DNA of 56,557 bases from JBGPJM01 sp041485385 (GCA_041485385.1 JBGPJM010000003.1:1-56557), one strand, 5' to 3'; numbered from the stretch's first letter, positions 43,660 to 53,255 are shown. Translations and numbers: made by a program. Notes: generated by a model not told the origin, from the letters alone.

Positions 43660-44650
43660 GACCTTGCCTCCGGCGCCATCGGCGCCCTGCCCCAATGCGA
43701 GCGTACAGGCCCGTCGCCGCGTGGTCCAGCACCTCGCACCCCGCTGGCTCTTTGCCTGTGCGGGATTCCTTGGGATATCGCTGCTCGCCGCCGCGCAGCC
43801 CGCCACACTCGAGTTCAAGCCCTTCTCCCAGACCATCTCCGGCACCACCGTTGCCTTCGACATGGTCCCCATCCCCGCCGGCAAGCTCAAGGTCGCCGAC
43901 CCCGCGGCCCCCGGCGGCTCCAAAGAGCTCGACATCCCCGCCCTCTACTTCGCCAAGACCGAGGCCACCTGGGACCTCTACGACATCTTCGTCTACCACC
44001 TCGACGAGCCGCAGCAAGATCTGAACGCCGACGCCACCACCCGCCCTTCCAAGCCCTACCTCCCGCCCGACCTGGGCATGGGCCACGCCGGCTATCCCAC
44101 CATCAGCGTTGCCTTCCAGGGCGCCAATGAGTTCTGCAAGTGGCTGTCGACCAAGACCGGCCGCACGTACCGCCTTCCTACCGAGGCCGAATGGGAATAC
44201 GCCTGCCGCGCCGGCGCAACCGGCGACTACGGCTTCGACGGCGACGCGGCCCATCTCGGCGACTTCGCCTGGTTCTCCGGCAACGGCGACAACAAGACCC
44301 ACCCCGTCGCGCAGAAGAAGCCCAACAAGTGGGGCCTCTTCGACATGCACGGCAACGTCGCCGAGTGGACCGTCGGCCTCGACGGCAAGCCCATCGCCCG
44401 CGGCGGCTCGTACCTTGAAGATGCGGAGAACGTCAAGTCTACCAGCCGCATGCCCTACTCCCGCTCGTGGCAGGTCCGCGACCCGCAGATCCCCAAGAGC
44501 AAATGGTGGCTCTCCGACTGCAGCTTCGTCGGCTTCCGCATCGTCTGCGAGCCCGGCCCCGCCGCCGACGCGGCCAAGCAGCCGCCACCCCCACCCCCCC
44601 CACCACCGCCTGCAACCCCCCCACCCCCGCCGCCCGGAGACAAGAAATGA
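43658..44650 (+). CDS. SUMF1/FGE-fold protein with polyproline tail
   Basis: About 330 residues. A signal peptide (WLFACAGFLGISLLAAAQPA) is followed by the formylglycine-generating-enzyme-like fold: FDMVPIPAGKLKV, LYFAKTEATWDLYDIFVY, RTYRLPTEAEWEYACRAGAT, NKWGLFDMHGNVAEWTVG and SFVGFRIVCEP. The catalytic cysteine pair of true sulfatase activators is not apparent and no sulfatase is encoded nearby, so another role is likely. The C-terminus has a run of ten prolines plus more. ATG 43658 overlaps the divergent start; GTG 43721 gives a more ordinary signal peptide. Confidence 0.8.
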   Translation: MTLPPAPSAPCPNASVQARRRVVQHLAPRWLFACAGFLGISLLAAAQPATLEFKPFSQTISGTTVAFDMVPIPAGKLKVADPAAPGGSKELDIPALYFAKTEATWDLYDIFVYHLDEPQQDLNADATTRPSKPYLPPDLGMGHAGYPTISVAFQGANEFCKWLSTKTGRTYRLPTEAEWEYACRAGATGDYGFDGDAAHLGDFAWFSGNGDNKTHPVAQKKPNKWGLFDMHGNVAEWTVGLDGKPIARGGSYLEDAENVKSTSRMPYSRSWQVRDPQIPKSKWWLSDCSFVGFRIVCEPGPAADAAKQPPPPPPPPPPATPPPPPPGDKK

Positions 44651-46017
44651 ACCGCGATCCCCTCGCCCCGACCTCGGATTCCGACGGCGGCTGGTCACGA
44701 CGCACGTTCGTCAAGTCCGCCGCGGCCATCGCCGCCGCGCCTGTCCTTGCCGGATACCAGGCCGCGAGCGCCCGCGCGGCCCAGCCCAACTCCGGCGCCC
44801 AGCCCGCGCAGCTCAACACCAAGCCCCTCAAGCTCGGCCTCATCGGCTGCGGCGGCCGCGGCACCGGCGCCGCTGTCCAGGCTCTCCGCGCCGACCCCAA
44901 CACGACGCTGGTCTCCATGGGCGACGTCTTCGAGGACCGGCTCAAGTCCAGCCTCTCCGGCATCAACGGCGAGCTGGGCGACCAGGCCGCGTCCCGCGTC
45001 CAGGTGCCGCCCGAGCGCCAGTTCACGGGGTTTGATTCCTACCAGAAGGTCATCGACAGCGGCGTCGACTTCGTCCTGCTCACCGGCTACCCCGCCTTCC
45101 GGCCGACGCACCTCAAGGCCGCCATCGCCGCCGGCAAGCACGTCTTCGCGGAGAAACCCCTCGCTGTTGACGCCCCCGGCATCCGCTCGGTCATCCAGAC
45201 CGCCGAGGAAGCCAAGCGGAAGAACCTCGCCCTGCTCGTCGGCTTCTGCTGGCGGCACAACGACGGCATGCGGGCGACCTTCGAGCAGCTGAACAAGGGC
45301 ACGATCGGCGACATCGTCACCGCGCACACGACCTACCACACCAGCACCCTCGGCAAGCACCCCCGCAAGCCCGAGTGGTCGGACATGGAGTTCCAGATGC
45401 GCAACTGGATCCACTTCACTTGGATCTCCGGCGACCACATCGTCGAGCAGGCCGTCCACAGCATCGACCGCCTCGCCTGGTCGCTGAGCGACCGGCTGCC
45501 GGTGAAGGTCAACTGCCTCGGCGGACGGGCCGCCCGCAGCGGCCTTGAGCACGGCAACGCCTTCGACCACTTCGCGGCCATCTACGAGTACGACGGCGGC
45601 ATGCGCTGCTTCCACTCCTGCCGCCAGATCGACGGCTGCCCCAGCGACAACACCGACTACGTCTACGGCACCAAGGGCGCCGCCACCATCAACGGCTGGA
45701 CCCCCACCTACGACCTCCGCGACCGCGCCGGCAAGGAACTGTGGAAGTACACCGGGCGCAACGACCGCGACATGTACCAGAACGAGCACGACGAGCTCTT
45801 CAAGTCCATCCGCGAGGGTCACCCCATCAACGACTGCGCCCGGGCCGCCAACTCGACCCTCATGGCCGTCGCCGCCCGCATGTCCGCCTACACCGGCCAG
45901 ACCATCTCCTGGGAGCAGGCCCTCAACTCCACCGAGAGCCTCGTCCCCGACACGCTCGCCTTCGGCAACATGCCGACGCCGCCGGTCGCCATCCCCGGCC
46001 AGACCAAGTTCGCCTGA
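44647..46017 (+). CDS. Tat-exported Gfo/Idh/MocA-family oxidoreductase
   Basis: 456 residues. Tat signal WSRRTFVKSAAAIAAAPVLAG. Rossmann part LGLIGCGGRGTGAAVQAL, VSMGDVFEDRLKSSL, LAAIAAGKH-like helix and VFAEKPLAVD with the EKP motif. Later ISGDHIVEQAVHSIDRLAW holds the H-x-x-E-x-x-x-H-x-x-D pattern of the second domain. The ATG overlaps the preceding TGA (ATGA). It is closely related to the protein encoded at 47137. Confidence 0.9.
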   Translation: MNRDPLAPTSDSDGGWSRRTFVKSAAAIAAAPVLAGYQAASARAAQPNSGAQPAQLNTKPLKLGLIGCGGRGTGAAVQALRADPNTTLVSMGDVFEDRLKSSLSGINGELGDQAASRVQVPPERQFTGFDSYQKVIDSGVDFVLLTGYPAFRPTHLKAAIAAGKHVFAEKPLAVDAPGIRSVIQTAEEAKRKNLALLVGFCWRHNDGMRATFEQLNKGTIGDIVTAHTTYHTSTLGKHPRKPEWSDMEFQMRNWIHFTWISGDHIVEQAVHSIDRLAWSLSDRLPVKVNCLGGRAARSGLEHGNAFDHFAAIYEYDGGMRCFHSCRQIDGCPSDNTDYVYGTKGAATINGWTPTYDLRDRAGKELWKYTGRNDRDMYQNEHDELFKSIREGHPINDCARAANSTLMAVAARMSAYTGQTISWEQALNSTESLVPDTLAFGNMPTPPVAIPGQTKFA

Positions 46018-46116
46018 ACGAGTAAGAAGTGAAAAGCGAGAAGTGAGAAGAAGAGGTTGGCGTCGTCTCTCGCTGTCCACCGCTCCATTCGTCCACCTCC
46101 CGCGGAAAGGGACCTC

Positions 46117-47067
46117 GTGCAGATCAACCGCCGCGACTTCCTCGCCACGACCGGCGCCGTCGCCGCCGCGGCGGTCGCTCTGCCGCGCAGCGCCCCCGCC
46201 CGTCAGCCCGAGTCCGCTGCCCCGAAACCAGCGCCGGCGGCGGGCGCCAAGCGCACCCTCAAGAAAGCCGTCATGTTCGGCATGATCGGCGAGGGGAGCT
46301 CCATCAAGGACAAGTTCCAGCTGCTCAAGGACACCGGCTTCCAGGGCGTGGAGATGGACAGCCCCTCCAGCAACAACCCCGACGAGGTCCTCGCTGCGAT
46401 GGAGGCCACCGGCATCAAGGTCCACGGCCTGGTCGACTCCGTCCACTGGAAGTTCCACCTGAACGCCGCCGAGCCGGCCGTCCGCGACAAGGCCCGCGAG
46501 GCGATCGAGACCACCTTGCGCGACGGCAAGAAGTTCGGTGCTGTCAGCATCCTCCTCGTCCCCGCCGTTGTGAACGAGGGCCAGCCGTACGACCAGGCCT
46601 GGCGCCTCACGCAGGAGGAGATCAAGAAGGTCCTGCCTCTCGCCGCCGAGTGCAAGGTGAAGGTCGCCATCGAGAACGTCTGGAACAACTTCCTCCTCTC
46701 CCCGCTCGAGGCGGCCCGCTACGTCGATGAGCTCAAGAGCCCGTGGGCGGCGTGGCACTTTGATATCGGCAACGTCATCAACTATGGCTGGCCCGACCAG
46801 TGGGTCCGCATCCTCGGCCCCCGCATCGCCAAGCTGCACATCAAGGACTTCAGCCGCTCCAAGCGCGACAAGGAAGGCCTCTGGAAGGGCTTCGACGTCG
46901 AGCTCGGCGATGGCGACGCCGGCTGGGTCGCCACCATGAAGGCCCTTGATGAAATCGGCTATTCGACGGCCGCAGCGGGCAACTGGGCCACCGCCGAGGT
47001 CCGCGGCGGCGACCGAGCCCGCCTCAAGCAGGTCTCCGAACAGATGGACAAGCTCTTCGCACTGTGA
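46117..47067 (+). CDS. Xylose-isomerase-like TIM-barrel protein (sugar phosphate isomerase/epimerase family), exported
   Basis: 316 residues. Tat-like signal INRRDFLATTGAVAAAAVALP. The AP_endonuc_2/xylose-isomerase-like barrel follows: LLKDTGFQGVEMDSP, GIKVHGLVDSVHWKF, KVKVAIENVWNNFLL, WHFDIGNVINYGWP and KLHIKDFSRSK, with Glu/Asp/His metal ligands on strand ends. GTG 46117 has an AAAGG site. It sits between two Gfo/Idh/MocA genes, a common pairing in sugar-derivative catabolism. Confidence 0.85.
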   Translation: MQINRRDFLATTGAVAAAAVALPRSAPARQPESAAPKPAPAAGAKRTLKKAVMFGMIGEGSSIKDKFQLLKDTGFQGVEMDSPSSNNPDEVLAAMEATGIKVHGLVDSVHWKFHLNAAEPAVRDKAREAIETTLRDGKKFGAVSILLVPAVVNEGQPYDQAWRLTQEEIKKVLPLAAECKVKVAIENVWNNFLLSPLEAARYVDELKSPWAAWHFDIGNVINYGWPDQWVRILGPRIAKLHIKDFSRSKRDKEGLWKGFDVELGDGDAGWVATMKALDEIGYSTAAAGNWATAEVRGGDRARLKQVSEQMDKLFAL

Positions 47068-47136
47068 TCCCGTTCCGGTAGACTCGCGTTCCCCCTCGTT
47101 CCTGTATTCCGTGGTCACCCTCTTCCGAGACCCACC

Positions 47137-48414
47137 ATGACCAACCTCACCCGCCGCGAGTTCGTGAAAGCCACCGCCGCCCTCTCCACCGCCGCCCTCA
47201 TCTCCCGCACGGCGTACGCCGCGGGGACCGACTCGGTCCGTGTCGGCGTGATCGGCTGCGGCGGGCGCGGCACAGGGGCCGCCATCAACTCCCTGGAATC
47301 CGACCCGGCCACCCAGATCGTCGCCATGGCCGACGTCTTCAAGGACCGCCTCAACTCCTCCCGGGCCGAGCTCACCGGCGCCGACGCGGCCCTCTCCAAG
47401 CGGGTCATGGTCGCGGACAACAACTGCTACACGGGCTTCGACGCGTATAAGAGGCTCCTGGACCAGGGCGACGTGGACATCGTCATCCTGGCCACCTGCC
47501 CGCACTTCCGCCCCATCCACCTCGAGGCCGCCGTCAACGCCGGCAAGCACATCTTCACCGAGAAGCCCGTCGGGGTTGACCCTGCGGGCATCCGGCGCGT
47601 CATCGCCGCGGCCGAGCTGGCCGCCACCAAGAACCTGTGCATCGTCGCCGGCACGCAGCGCCGCCACGAGGCCAAGTACCTGGCGCTGATGGACCAGATC
47701 AAGAAGGGCGCCATCGGCAAGATCACCGCGGCGTACGCGTGGTGGAACCAGGGGGGCCTGTGGGTGCACGCCCGCAAGCCCGAGTACTCGGACATGGAGT
47801 GGCAGATCCGCAACTGGCTGTACTTTGACTGGCTCTCGGGCGACCACATCGTCGAGCAGCACGTGCACAACCTGGACGTGTGCAACTGGGCGATCGGCAC
47901 GCACCCCGTCAAGGCGCTGGGGATCGGCGGGCGGCAGGTGCGCACCGGCCCGGAATACGGCAACATCTTCGACCACTTCACCGTCGAGTACGAGTACCCC
48001 GACGGCGTGACCATGACCAGCATGTGCCGCCAGACCGACGGGTGCGCCCAGCGGGTTGACGAGATGGTCGTCGGCACCGAGGGCGTGGTGAAGTTCGGCG
48101 CCGGCGTCATCGAGGGGAAGAACCCGTTCAAGTTCGACGCCTCCAAGTCCCCCAACCCCTACGCCGTCGAGCACACCGACCTCGTCGCCGCGTTCCGCGC
48201 GGGAGGGGGCAAGAGCGGCTACATCAACGAGGGGAAGCAGGTCGCCGAGTCCACGCTCACCGCGATCATGGGGCGCATGAGCGCCTACACGGGCAAGGAA
48301 GTGACGTGGGACCAGGCCCTCAACTCCAAGCTGGACCTGAGCCCCCCGAGCTACGCGTTCGGTGATCATCCGTTCAACCCCGTCCCGACGCCCGGCCGCA
48401 CGCAGCTGCTGTAA
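47137..48414 (+). CDS. Tat-exported Gfo/Idh/MocA-family oxidoreductase
   Basis: 425 residues. Tat signal LTRREFVKATAALSTAALI. Rossmann part RVGVIGCGGRGTGAAINSL, VAMADVFKDRLNSS and KHIFTEKPVGVD (EKP motif). The second domain has LSGDHIVEQHVHNLDVCNW. It is a paralogue of the 44647 product; both share IGCGGRGTGAA and SGDHIVEQ. It lies 69 bp after the isomerase-like gene and ends the plus-strand operon; stop at 48414 converges with the M24 gene. Confidence 0.9.
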   Translation: MTNLTRREFVKATAALSTAALISRTAYAAGTDSVRVGVIGCGGRGTGAAINSLESDPATQIVAMADVFKDRLNSSRAELTGADAALSKRVMVADNNCYTGFDAYKRLLDQGDVDIVILATCPHFRPIHLEAAVNAGKHIFTEKPVGVDPAGIRRVIAAAELAATKNLCIVAGTQRRHEAKYLALMDQIKKGAIGKITAAYAWWNQGGLWVHARKPEYSDMEWQIRNWLYFDWLSGDHIVEQHVHNLDVCNWAIGTHPVKALGIGGRQVRTGPEYGNIFDHFTVEYEYPDGVTMTSMCRQTDGCAQRVDEMVVGTEGVVKFGAGVIEGKNPFKFDASKSPNPYAVEHTDLVAAFRAGGGKSGYINEGKQVAESTLTAIMGRMSAYTGKEVTWDQALNSKLDLSPPSYAFGDHPFNPVPTPGRTQLL

Positions 48415-48444
48415 TGGTGAAGTGAGCAGAAGACGCCTCCGCCT

Positions 48445-49677
48445 TCAACTGTTTTGCTCGACTCGCCCTGTCATGCACACCACCTCCTCCTGCACACAGC
48501 TCGTCACCACCGGGCCTTTGGCCGGGTCCACCCAGAGGTTGATCTCCAGGCGCACGCCGAAGCCGCCGTCGGATTCGGGGAGGTAGATCCCCGGCTCGAC
48601 GGTGAAGCCGATCCCGGGGAGCATGGCGCGGGTGTCGTGCGTCTCGAGGTTGTCCAGGTTCATCCCCATGCCGTGCACGAACGCGCCGGGGCTGAGGCTG
48701 TGGCCGGTGCGGTGGCGTATGAAGTTCTCGAACCCGGCGCCGATGATCTCCGCGCGGGCCGCTTCGTCCAGCTGCCATCCCTGCACCGTCTGCTTGGCCC
48801 GCCAGCTCTCCTGCGCGAGCTTCACCGAGGCGTCGCGCGCTTTCTTCACTACGTTGAAGATCTCGCGCTGCCGCGGCGTCGGCTCCTTTGCGCAGACGCC
48901 GACCCAGGTGATGTCGGAGTAGATGTTCTCATCGCCCGGCACGCGGGCCCAGAGGTCGATCAGCACCCAGTCGCCGCGATTGATGGATGATGGTGATGTG
49001 GCCGACACCTCAAAGTGCGGGTCGGCGCTGTGCGCGTTGACGCCCACGATCGGCGGGTCGGGCGTCTCCAGGCCCGCTTCCTTGAACCGTTCCATGATGT
49101 GCTGCTGCACCTCGTACTCGGTGACTCCCTTTCCAGCCGCGAGCCGCTCGCGGATGAGCCCGAACGCCGCGTCCTTGATCCCGGCGACCTTGCACGAGGC
49201 CTCCGCGTGCCGCTTCACCGCATCGTCCGACCATACCGCCACCGTCGCCTGGATCAGGTCCGCCGATGACACCACCTCCACGCCCATCGATCGCACCAGC
49301 TCCACCGTCCCGGCATCGACGATCGATACCACCGGCAGGGTCGCCCCGGGCGCGTACTCCATCGCGACGCGTGCCCCCCCTCCCCCGCCTTCCACCACCT
49401 TCCGCAGCCACGCGTGCAGCTCGCGCCATGACAGGTAGTTCTCGACCCGCACTCCTTTCACCTGCTCAGGCACCGCGCGGAACTGGCCGGCATCGATCCC
49501 GTGGGCCAGGAGCACGGCCTCGCCGCGGGCCGGCACCCACAGCACCGCGCGGCGCGTCGTCCACCGCTTCCCCGGGAGCAACTGCGCCAGCACGGTGTTG
49601 TTGCCCCGGAAATCATGCACCAGCCACCCGTCGAGCAGGTACTTCTGCATGAACGCCTGTGCCGCGGCCAGCTTCAT
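48445..49677 (-). CDS. M24-family metallopeptidase (Xaa-Pro aminopeptidase-like)
   Basis: 410 residues with no signal peptide. The creatinase-like N-terminal domain is followed by the pita-bread fold. Metal-ligand regions: GDWVLIDLWARVPG, YSDITWVGV, RHRTGHSLSPGAFVHG, GIGFTVEPGIYLP and GVRLEINLWV, giving the D-D-H-E-E set. It cleaves N-terminal residues before proline or related bonds. An AAGGAGA site precedes the ATG. It is not obviously part of the sugar operon with which it converges. Confidence 0.9.
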   Translation of the reverse strand: MKLAAAQAFMQKYLLDGWLVHDFRGNNTVLAQLLPGKRWTTRRAVLWVPARGEAVLLAHGIDAGQFRAVPEQVKGVRVENYLSWRELHAWLRKVVEGGGGGARVAMEYAPGATLPVVSIVDAGTVELVRSMGVEVVSSADLIQATVAVWSDDAVKRHAEASCKVAGIKDAAFGLIRERLAAGKGVTEYEVQQHIMERFKEAGLETPDPPIVGVNAHSADPHFEVSATSPSSINRGDWVLIDLWARVPGDENIYSDITWVGVCAKEPTPRQREIFNVVKKARDASVKLAQESWRAKQTVQGWQLDEAARAEIIGAGFENFIRHRTGHSLSPGAFVHGMGMNLDNLETHDTRAMLPGIGFTVEPGIYLPESDGGFGVRLEINLWVDPAKGPVVTSCVQEEVVCMTGRVEQNS

Positions 49678-49732
49678 CGATGGGCTCTCCTTCGGGCAAA
49701 TGGGTCGTATGGGGCGGTGGCGACCCTAGCAC

Positions 49733-50278
49733 TCAGCACTCGGCGCTCACTCTCCCTCCCCACCTGCCGCCGCATTCCGGGCACACGTCTCCCACGATGC
49801 CGGTCAGGTCGTACCCGCAGTAGGAGCAGGTCATGGGGCCCGGCGAGCCCGGGTAGCGGACGTTCAGGGCCGCGAGGTTCAGGCTCACGGCGGCGGCGAG
49901 CATGGCGCCGCCGCGCCAGCCCGGCCCGACGAGCACCATGACCGCCAGGAGGGCCAGCACGCCCGCCGCGGTCGCGGCCCACCTGAGCGGGCGCTCCAGG
50001 GCCCCGTCGATGTCCTCCCGCCCGCCGAGAGCGACGCACGCCAGGAGGCCCAGCAGGAACAGGCAGACGCTGGAGACGAGCGTCCCCCACCACTGCTCCC
50101 AGTCTCCCCACCGCTCGTGGCCGGACATCTCGACAAGGATCAAGAGCGACGAGGCGGGCAGCACCGCCACGACATCCACCGCGATCGCCAGGGTCGACAG
50201 CGCAATCCGGCCCCGTCGCGGCCAGTTCACGATCCGCAGGGGAACAATCCCCGATGATGCCGATGGCCACGACCCCAT
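49733..50278 (-). CDS. Membrane protein with C-terminal zinc ribbon
   Basis: 181 residues. Four hydrophobic segments (including LSTLAIAVDVVAVLPASSLLIL, SSVCLFLLGLLACVALG and AAGVLALLAVMVLVGPGW) are followed by CSYCGYDLTGIVGDVCPECGG, a C-x2-C...C-x2-C zinc ribbon. Small proteins with this ribbon are frequent in planctomycetes. The same ribbon type occurs in the two divergent genes next door. The start ATG 50278 is only moderately supported. Function unknown. Confidence 0.7.
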   Translation of the reverse strand: MGSWPSASSGIVPLRIVNWPRRGRIALSTLAIAVDVVAVLPASSLLILVEMSGHERWGDWEQWWGTLVSSVCLFLLGLLACVALGGREDIDGALERPLRWAATAAGVLALLAVMVLVGPGWRGGAMLAAAVSLNLAALNVRYPGSPGPMTCSYCGYDLTGIVGDVCPECGGRWGGRVSAEC

Positions 50279-50354
50279 GAACGAAGAGTAGCGGCTCTCC
50301 ACCGTCCGCCCATTTTCTCTGCCATTCCCATCCCCCTTCCGCGTATATACCCTG

Positions 50355-51797
50355 GTGACCCTCTCCTGGTCCCAACTCCTCCCGTCCGCCGCGGGCGTTC
50401 TCGCCCTTGCCGGCCTGGTCCTTCTCCTCTGGGCCCTCCGCGGCGACCCGTCCCGCGGACGCAGGCGCTGCGGCGGGTGCTGGTACGACCTTTCCGGCGC
50501 GCCGGCCGCTCTCCCCGTTACTTGCCCCGAGTGCGGCCGCATGGCCACGAGCGAACGACAGTTCCTTGCCGCACGGCGGCGATGGCGGTGGGCGTTTGCG
50601 GCACTTTGCTTCATGATCCTTCCCTGGGCACTCCTCCACACCCCCGGCGCCCGAGCCCGCGGCTGGCCCGCGCTTGTTCCCACCACCGCCCTCATCGCAT
50701 TCGCGACCGACCTCGAGCGCCCGATCAACAACGAGCCGTCTCGCATCGCGCGCGGCGATATCCGCGGGATCCCGGCGCGCCGAAGGCTCTGCTACGAACT
50801 CAACCTCCGACTCACCACCGGGAAGATCGCGGGCTGGCAGATCGACTGGCTCTCCGGCCAGTTCGTTACCAACTCGTCGTGGGATGGCGACGGCCGGCGC
50901 GAACCCGGCCCGCTCACCTGGCTTGGGCGATGGGCGATTGACGATGAGACCCGGGGCGGCACGACCGGCACCCGGCTCCTGAGGCGTTTGCGCGATCGCT
51001 TGGCGACCTCCACCCTCGTCACACGCCCCCGCTGGCCCCGTCACACGCCGATCGCGGTCGGGCTCCAGCCCTGCTACTGGCATGGCCAAACAGGGGCGCT
51101 CGTCGTCACGCCGTTGTCGGGGACTGGCGAGCCGCTCACATTCCCCCTTGCCAGCCCCGATGATCAGGGCTGGTTCCGGGGGGGGCACACATCTGCGCTC
51201 GAGCCCTGGCGCGACGACAAGCTCGTCGTAGGCTCCCCGACGGATGAATCCGGACTGCTCGAGCTTCAACTCGAGCTCGTTGCGGAAACGACATCGTCGG
51301 ATGGCAGTCTCTCTTGCACACCCGCGCTTTGGCGTGCGTCGATCCCAAGGAGGATCGAGCTCACCGACACCGTCGATGATGTCATACAGCCCATCACCTC
51401 CGAGGCGATCGCCAGTCATCTGGAGTCGTCCCTTGTGACTTACTGGCATGGGTCGTTCCTGGTCGGGGCGAGCATCGCTCTACCGGCGGCGCTCGTCAAT
51501 CCTGAAACGTCCGTTGCGGTGCGGCTGGAACTCCTTCGCGACGACGTGGTCATCGCGAGTGCATCGGCGCGAGTCGCCGCGGAACGGAATAGTCTGGCTA
51601 TGCCGGTTGTTGTTTTCCCCGTCACCGACGCATCCTCCAGTCTGTATGTTCCCGACCTGAGCAACCCCGCGTGGCAACTCCGCGTGACCGCCGACCCCGA
51701 ACTCGCCCTCCACGATTTCCAGGCTACACACTACTGGAGCGGCAGCTTCAAGGTGCCGCTTTTCACGATCAGTCAAAGCGCGGTCCCGATCCACTAG
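50355..51797 (+). CDS. Zinc-ribbon membrane protein, tandem paralogue 1
   Basis: 480 residues. An N-terminal membrane helix (AAGVLALAGLVLLLWAL) is followed by a ribbon CGGCWYDLSG...CPECG, then a second helix (WAFAALCFMILPWALL). A large C-terminal domain of about 370 residues with no known motif is predicted outside the membrane (IAGWQIDWLSGQFVT, SSWDGDGRREPGP, LALHDFQATHYWSGSF). The GTG start lies 4 bases after TATATA with no ribosome site, so a leaderless transcript is possible. Function unknown. Confidence 0.75.
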   Translation: MTLSWSQLLPSAAGVLALAGLVLLLWALRGDPSRGRRRCGGCWYDLSGAPAALPVTCPECGRMATSERQFLAARRRWRWAFAALCFMILPWALLHTPGARARGWPALVPTTALIAFATDLERPINNEPSRIARGDIRGIPARRRLCYELNLRLTTGKIAGWQIDWLSGQFVTNSSWDGDGRREPGPLTWLGRWAIDDETRGGTTGTRLLRRLRDRLATSTLVTRPRWPRHTPIAVGLQPCYWHGQTGALVVTPLSGTGEPLTFPLASPDDQGWFRGGHTSALEPWRDDKLVVGSPTDESGLLELQLELVAETTSSDGSLSCTPALWRASIPRRIELTDTVDDVIQPITSEAIASHLESSLVTYWHGSFLVGASIALPAALVNPETSVAVRLELLRDDVVIASASARVAAERNSLAMPVVVFPVTDASSSLYVPDLSNPAWQLRVTADPELALHDFQATHYWSGSFKVPLFTISQSAVPIH

Positions 51798-51833
51798 CGC
51801 CCGCCGCAACACCTCCAACGCGCCTGCCAACCC

Positions 51834-53225
51834 ATGACCATCTCCTGGTCCCATCTCCTCCCCTTCGCCGCCGGCGTCCTCGCCCTTGGCGGGCTGGGCC
51901 TCCTCCTCTGGGCCCTCCGCGGCGACCCCTCCCGCGGGCGTCGGCGCTGCCGCGGGTGCTGGTACGACCTCTCGGGAGCGCCTGCCGCCCTCCCCATCAC
52001 CTGCCCCGAGTGCGGGTGGACGGCCGCGCGCGAACGCCAGCTGTCCGCTACGCGACGGCGGTGGCGGTGGGCATTCGCGGCCGTGGCGTTCATGGTCGTT
52101 CCGTGGTCGATCCTCAAGGCACCCGCCGTTCGGGCCCGGGGCTGGCCCGCCGTCGTCCCTACCACCGTCCTCGTTGCATTCGCGACAGACTTCGAGCCCC
52201 CAACCGACCGCGAACGCGCAGACATCGAGGCCGGCGACATCCGCGGGATCCCCGCGCACCGGTTGCTCGGCCATGAGCTCGGTATCCGCCTCAAGTCCTC
52301 GAACATCGCGGGCTGGCAGATCGACTGGCTCGCCGGCCAGCTGGTCACCGACTCGTCGTGGGACGGCGATGGACGCAGCGAGCCGGGTCCGCTTGTCTGG
52401 CTTGGGCGATGGGCGCTCAGGGATGAAGCTCGGGGCGGCGCGACCGGCACGCGGCTTCTGAAGCCTCTGCGTGATTGCGCTGCGCCTTCCACCATCGTGA
52501 CGCGCGCCCGATGGCCCCGCCACACACCGATTGCGGTCGGCATCGTGCCGATGTACTGGCATGGAGAGGGGGGCCGAACACTCGTTGTTACTCCACAGTT
52601 CGGTGAGCAGGCGCCCCTGATCAGGTCGTTGGAGCCTGATTCGCTGTGGGCGCACCGCTCCCTCGAGTGGTGGCGCGATGACAAGCTCATCGCGGGTCGT
52701 CCCGTGGATGCGGCCGCACCGCTCGCCTTCCGGTTGGAGCTGGCAGTCCCCACGAAGACGCTCTGGAAGACATCCGTGGCGAAGACCATCGAGTTTGTCG
52801 ATACTGTCGACGACATCATGCAACCTGTGACATCGGAGGCCATGAACGATCGGCTTGCAAGGGGGCTCACGGGCTGGTGGGTCCAGACGATGCTGACGGG
52901 CGTGACGCTTTCGATACCGCGGGACATCGCCGACCCCAGCATTTCCGTCGCGGCCCGCGTTGAACTTCTCCACGGCGATGTTGTGATCGCGGCGGCGTCC
53001 ATGCGCGCCTCACTCAGCGGTTCACCGATGCACTGCGCCCTGTTCGCGGCGCCCGACGGATCCGAGGTGGAGATACTGCCCGATCGTGACGACTCCTCCT
53101 GGCACATCCGCGTGACCGCCGACCCCGAACTGGCCCTCCACGATTTCCAAGCGACGCGCTACTGGAGCGGCAGCTTCATCGTGCCCCTCTCCACTGTCCA
53201 ACGGCTCGAACGCCCGATCGACTAG
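51834..53225 (+). CDS. Zinc-ribbon membrane protein, tandem paralogue 2
   Basis: 463 residues, with the same layout as the preceding gene: helix AAGVLALGGLGLLLWAL, ribbon CRGCWYDLSG...CPECG, helix WAFAAVAFMVVPWSIL, then the large unknown domain. The two proteins are nearly identical at the N-terminus and at the end (VTADPELALHDFQAT, YWSGSF) and diverge in the middle. It lies 36 bp behind paralogue 1. A local duplication is clear; the biological role is not. Confidence 0.75.
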   Translation: MTISWSHLLPFAAGVLALGGLGLLLWALRGDPSRGRRRCRGCWYDLSGAPAALPITCPECGWTAARERQLSATRRRWRWAFAAVAFMVVPWSILKAPAVRARGWPAVVPTTVLVAFATDFEPPTDRERADIEAGDIRGIPAHRLLGHELGIRLKSSNIAGWQIDWLAGQLVTDSSWDGDGRSEPGPLVWLGRWALRDEARGGATGTRLLKPLRDCAAPSTIVTRARWPRHTPIAVGIVPMYWHGEGGRTLVVTPQFGEQAPLIRSLEPDSLWAHRSLEWWRDDKLIAGRPVDAAAPLAFRLELAVPTKTLWKTSVAKTIEFVDTVDDIMQPVTSEAMNDRLARGLTGWWVQTMLTGVTLSIPRDIADPSISVAARVELLHGDVVIAAASMRASLSGSPMHCALFAAPDGSEVEILPDRDDSSWHIRVTADPELALHDFQATRYWSGSFIVPLSTVQRLERPID

Positions 53226-53255
53226 CGCCAACGCGGCCCTCTCTCGCCGGTCGTC

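Noticed and set aside
40576..44130. A very long open plus-strand frame opposite the ApbE-GH29 fusion
   Set aside because: Its translation is dominated by Arg, Pro and His with no fold-like pattern; it is the complement of a GC-rich gene with clear domains.
43658..44650. Sulfatase-activating formylglycine-generating enzyme
   Set aside because: Only the fold is supported; the catalytic cysteine pair is not visible and no sulfatase gene is in the window.
44695..48369. A long open minus-strand frame opposite the SUMF1/oxidoreductase operon
   Set aside because: Low-complexity Gly/Val/Glu-rich translation opposite recognised genes; no ribosome site or family motif.
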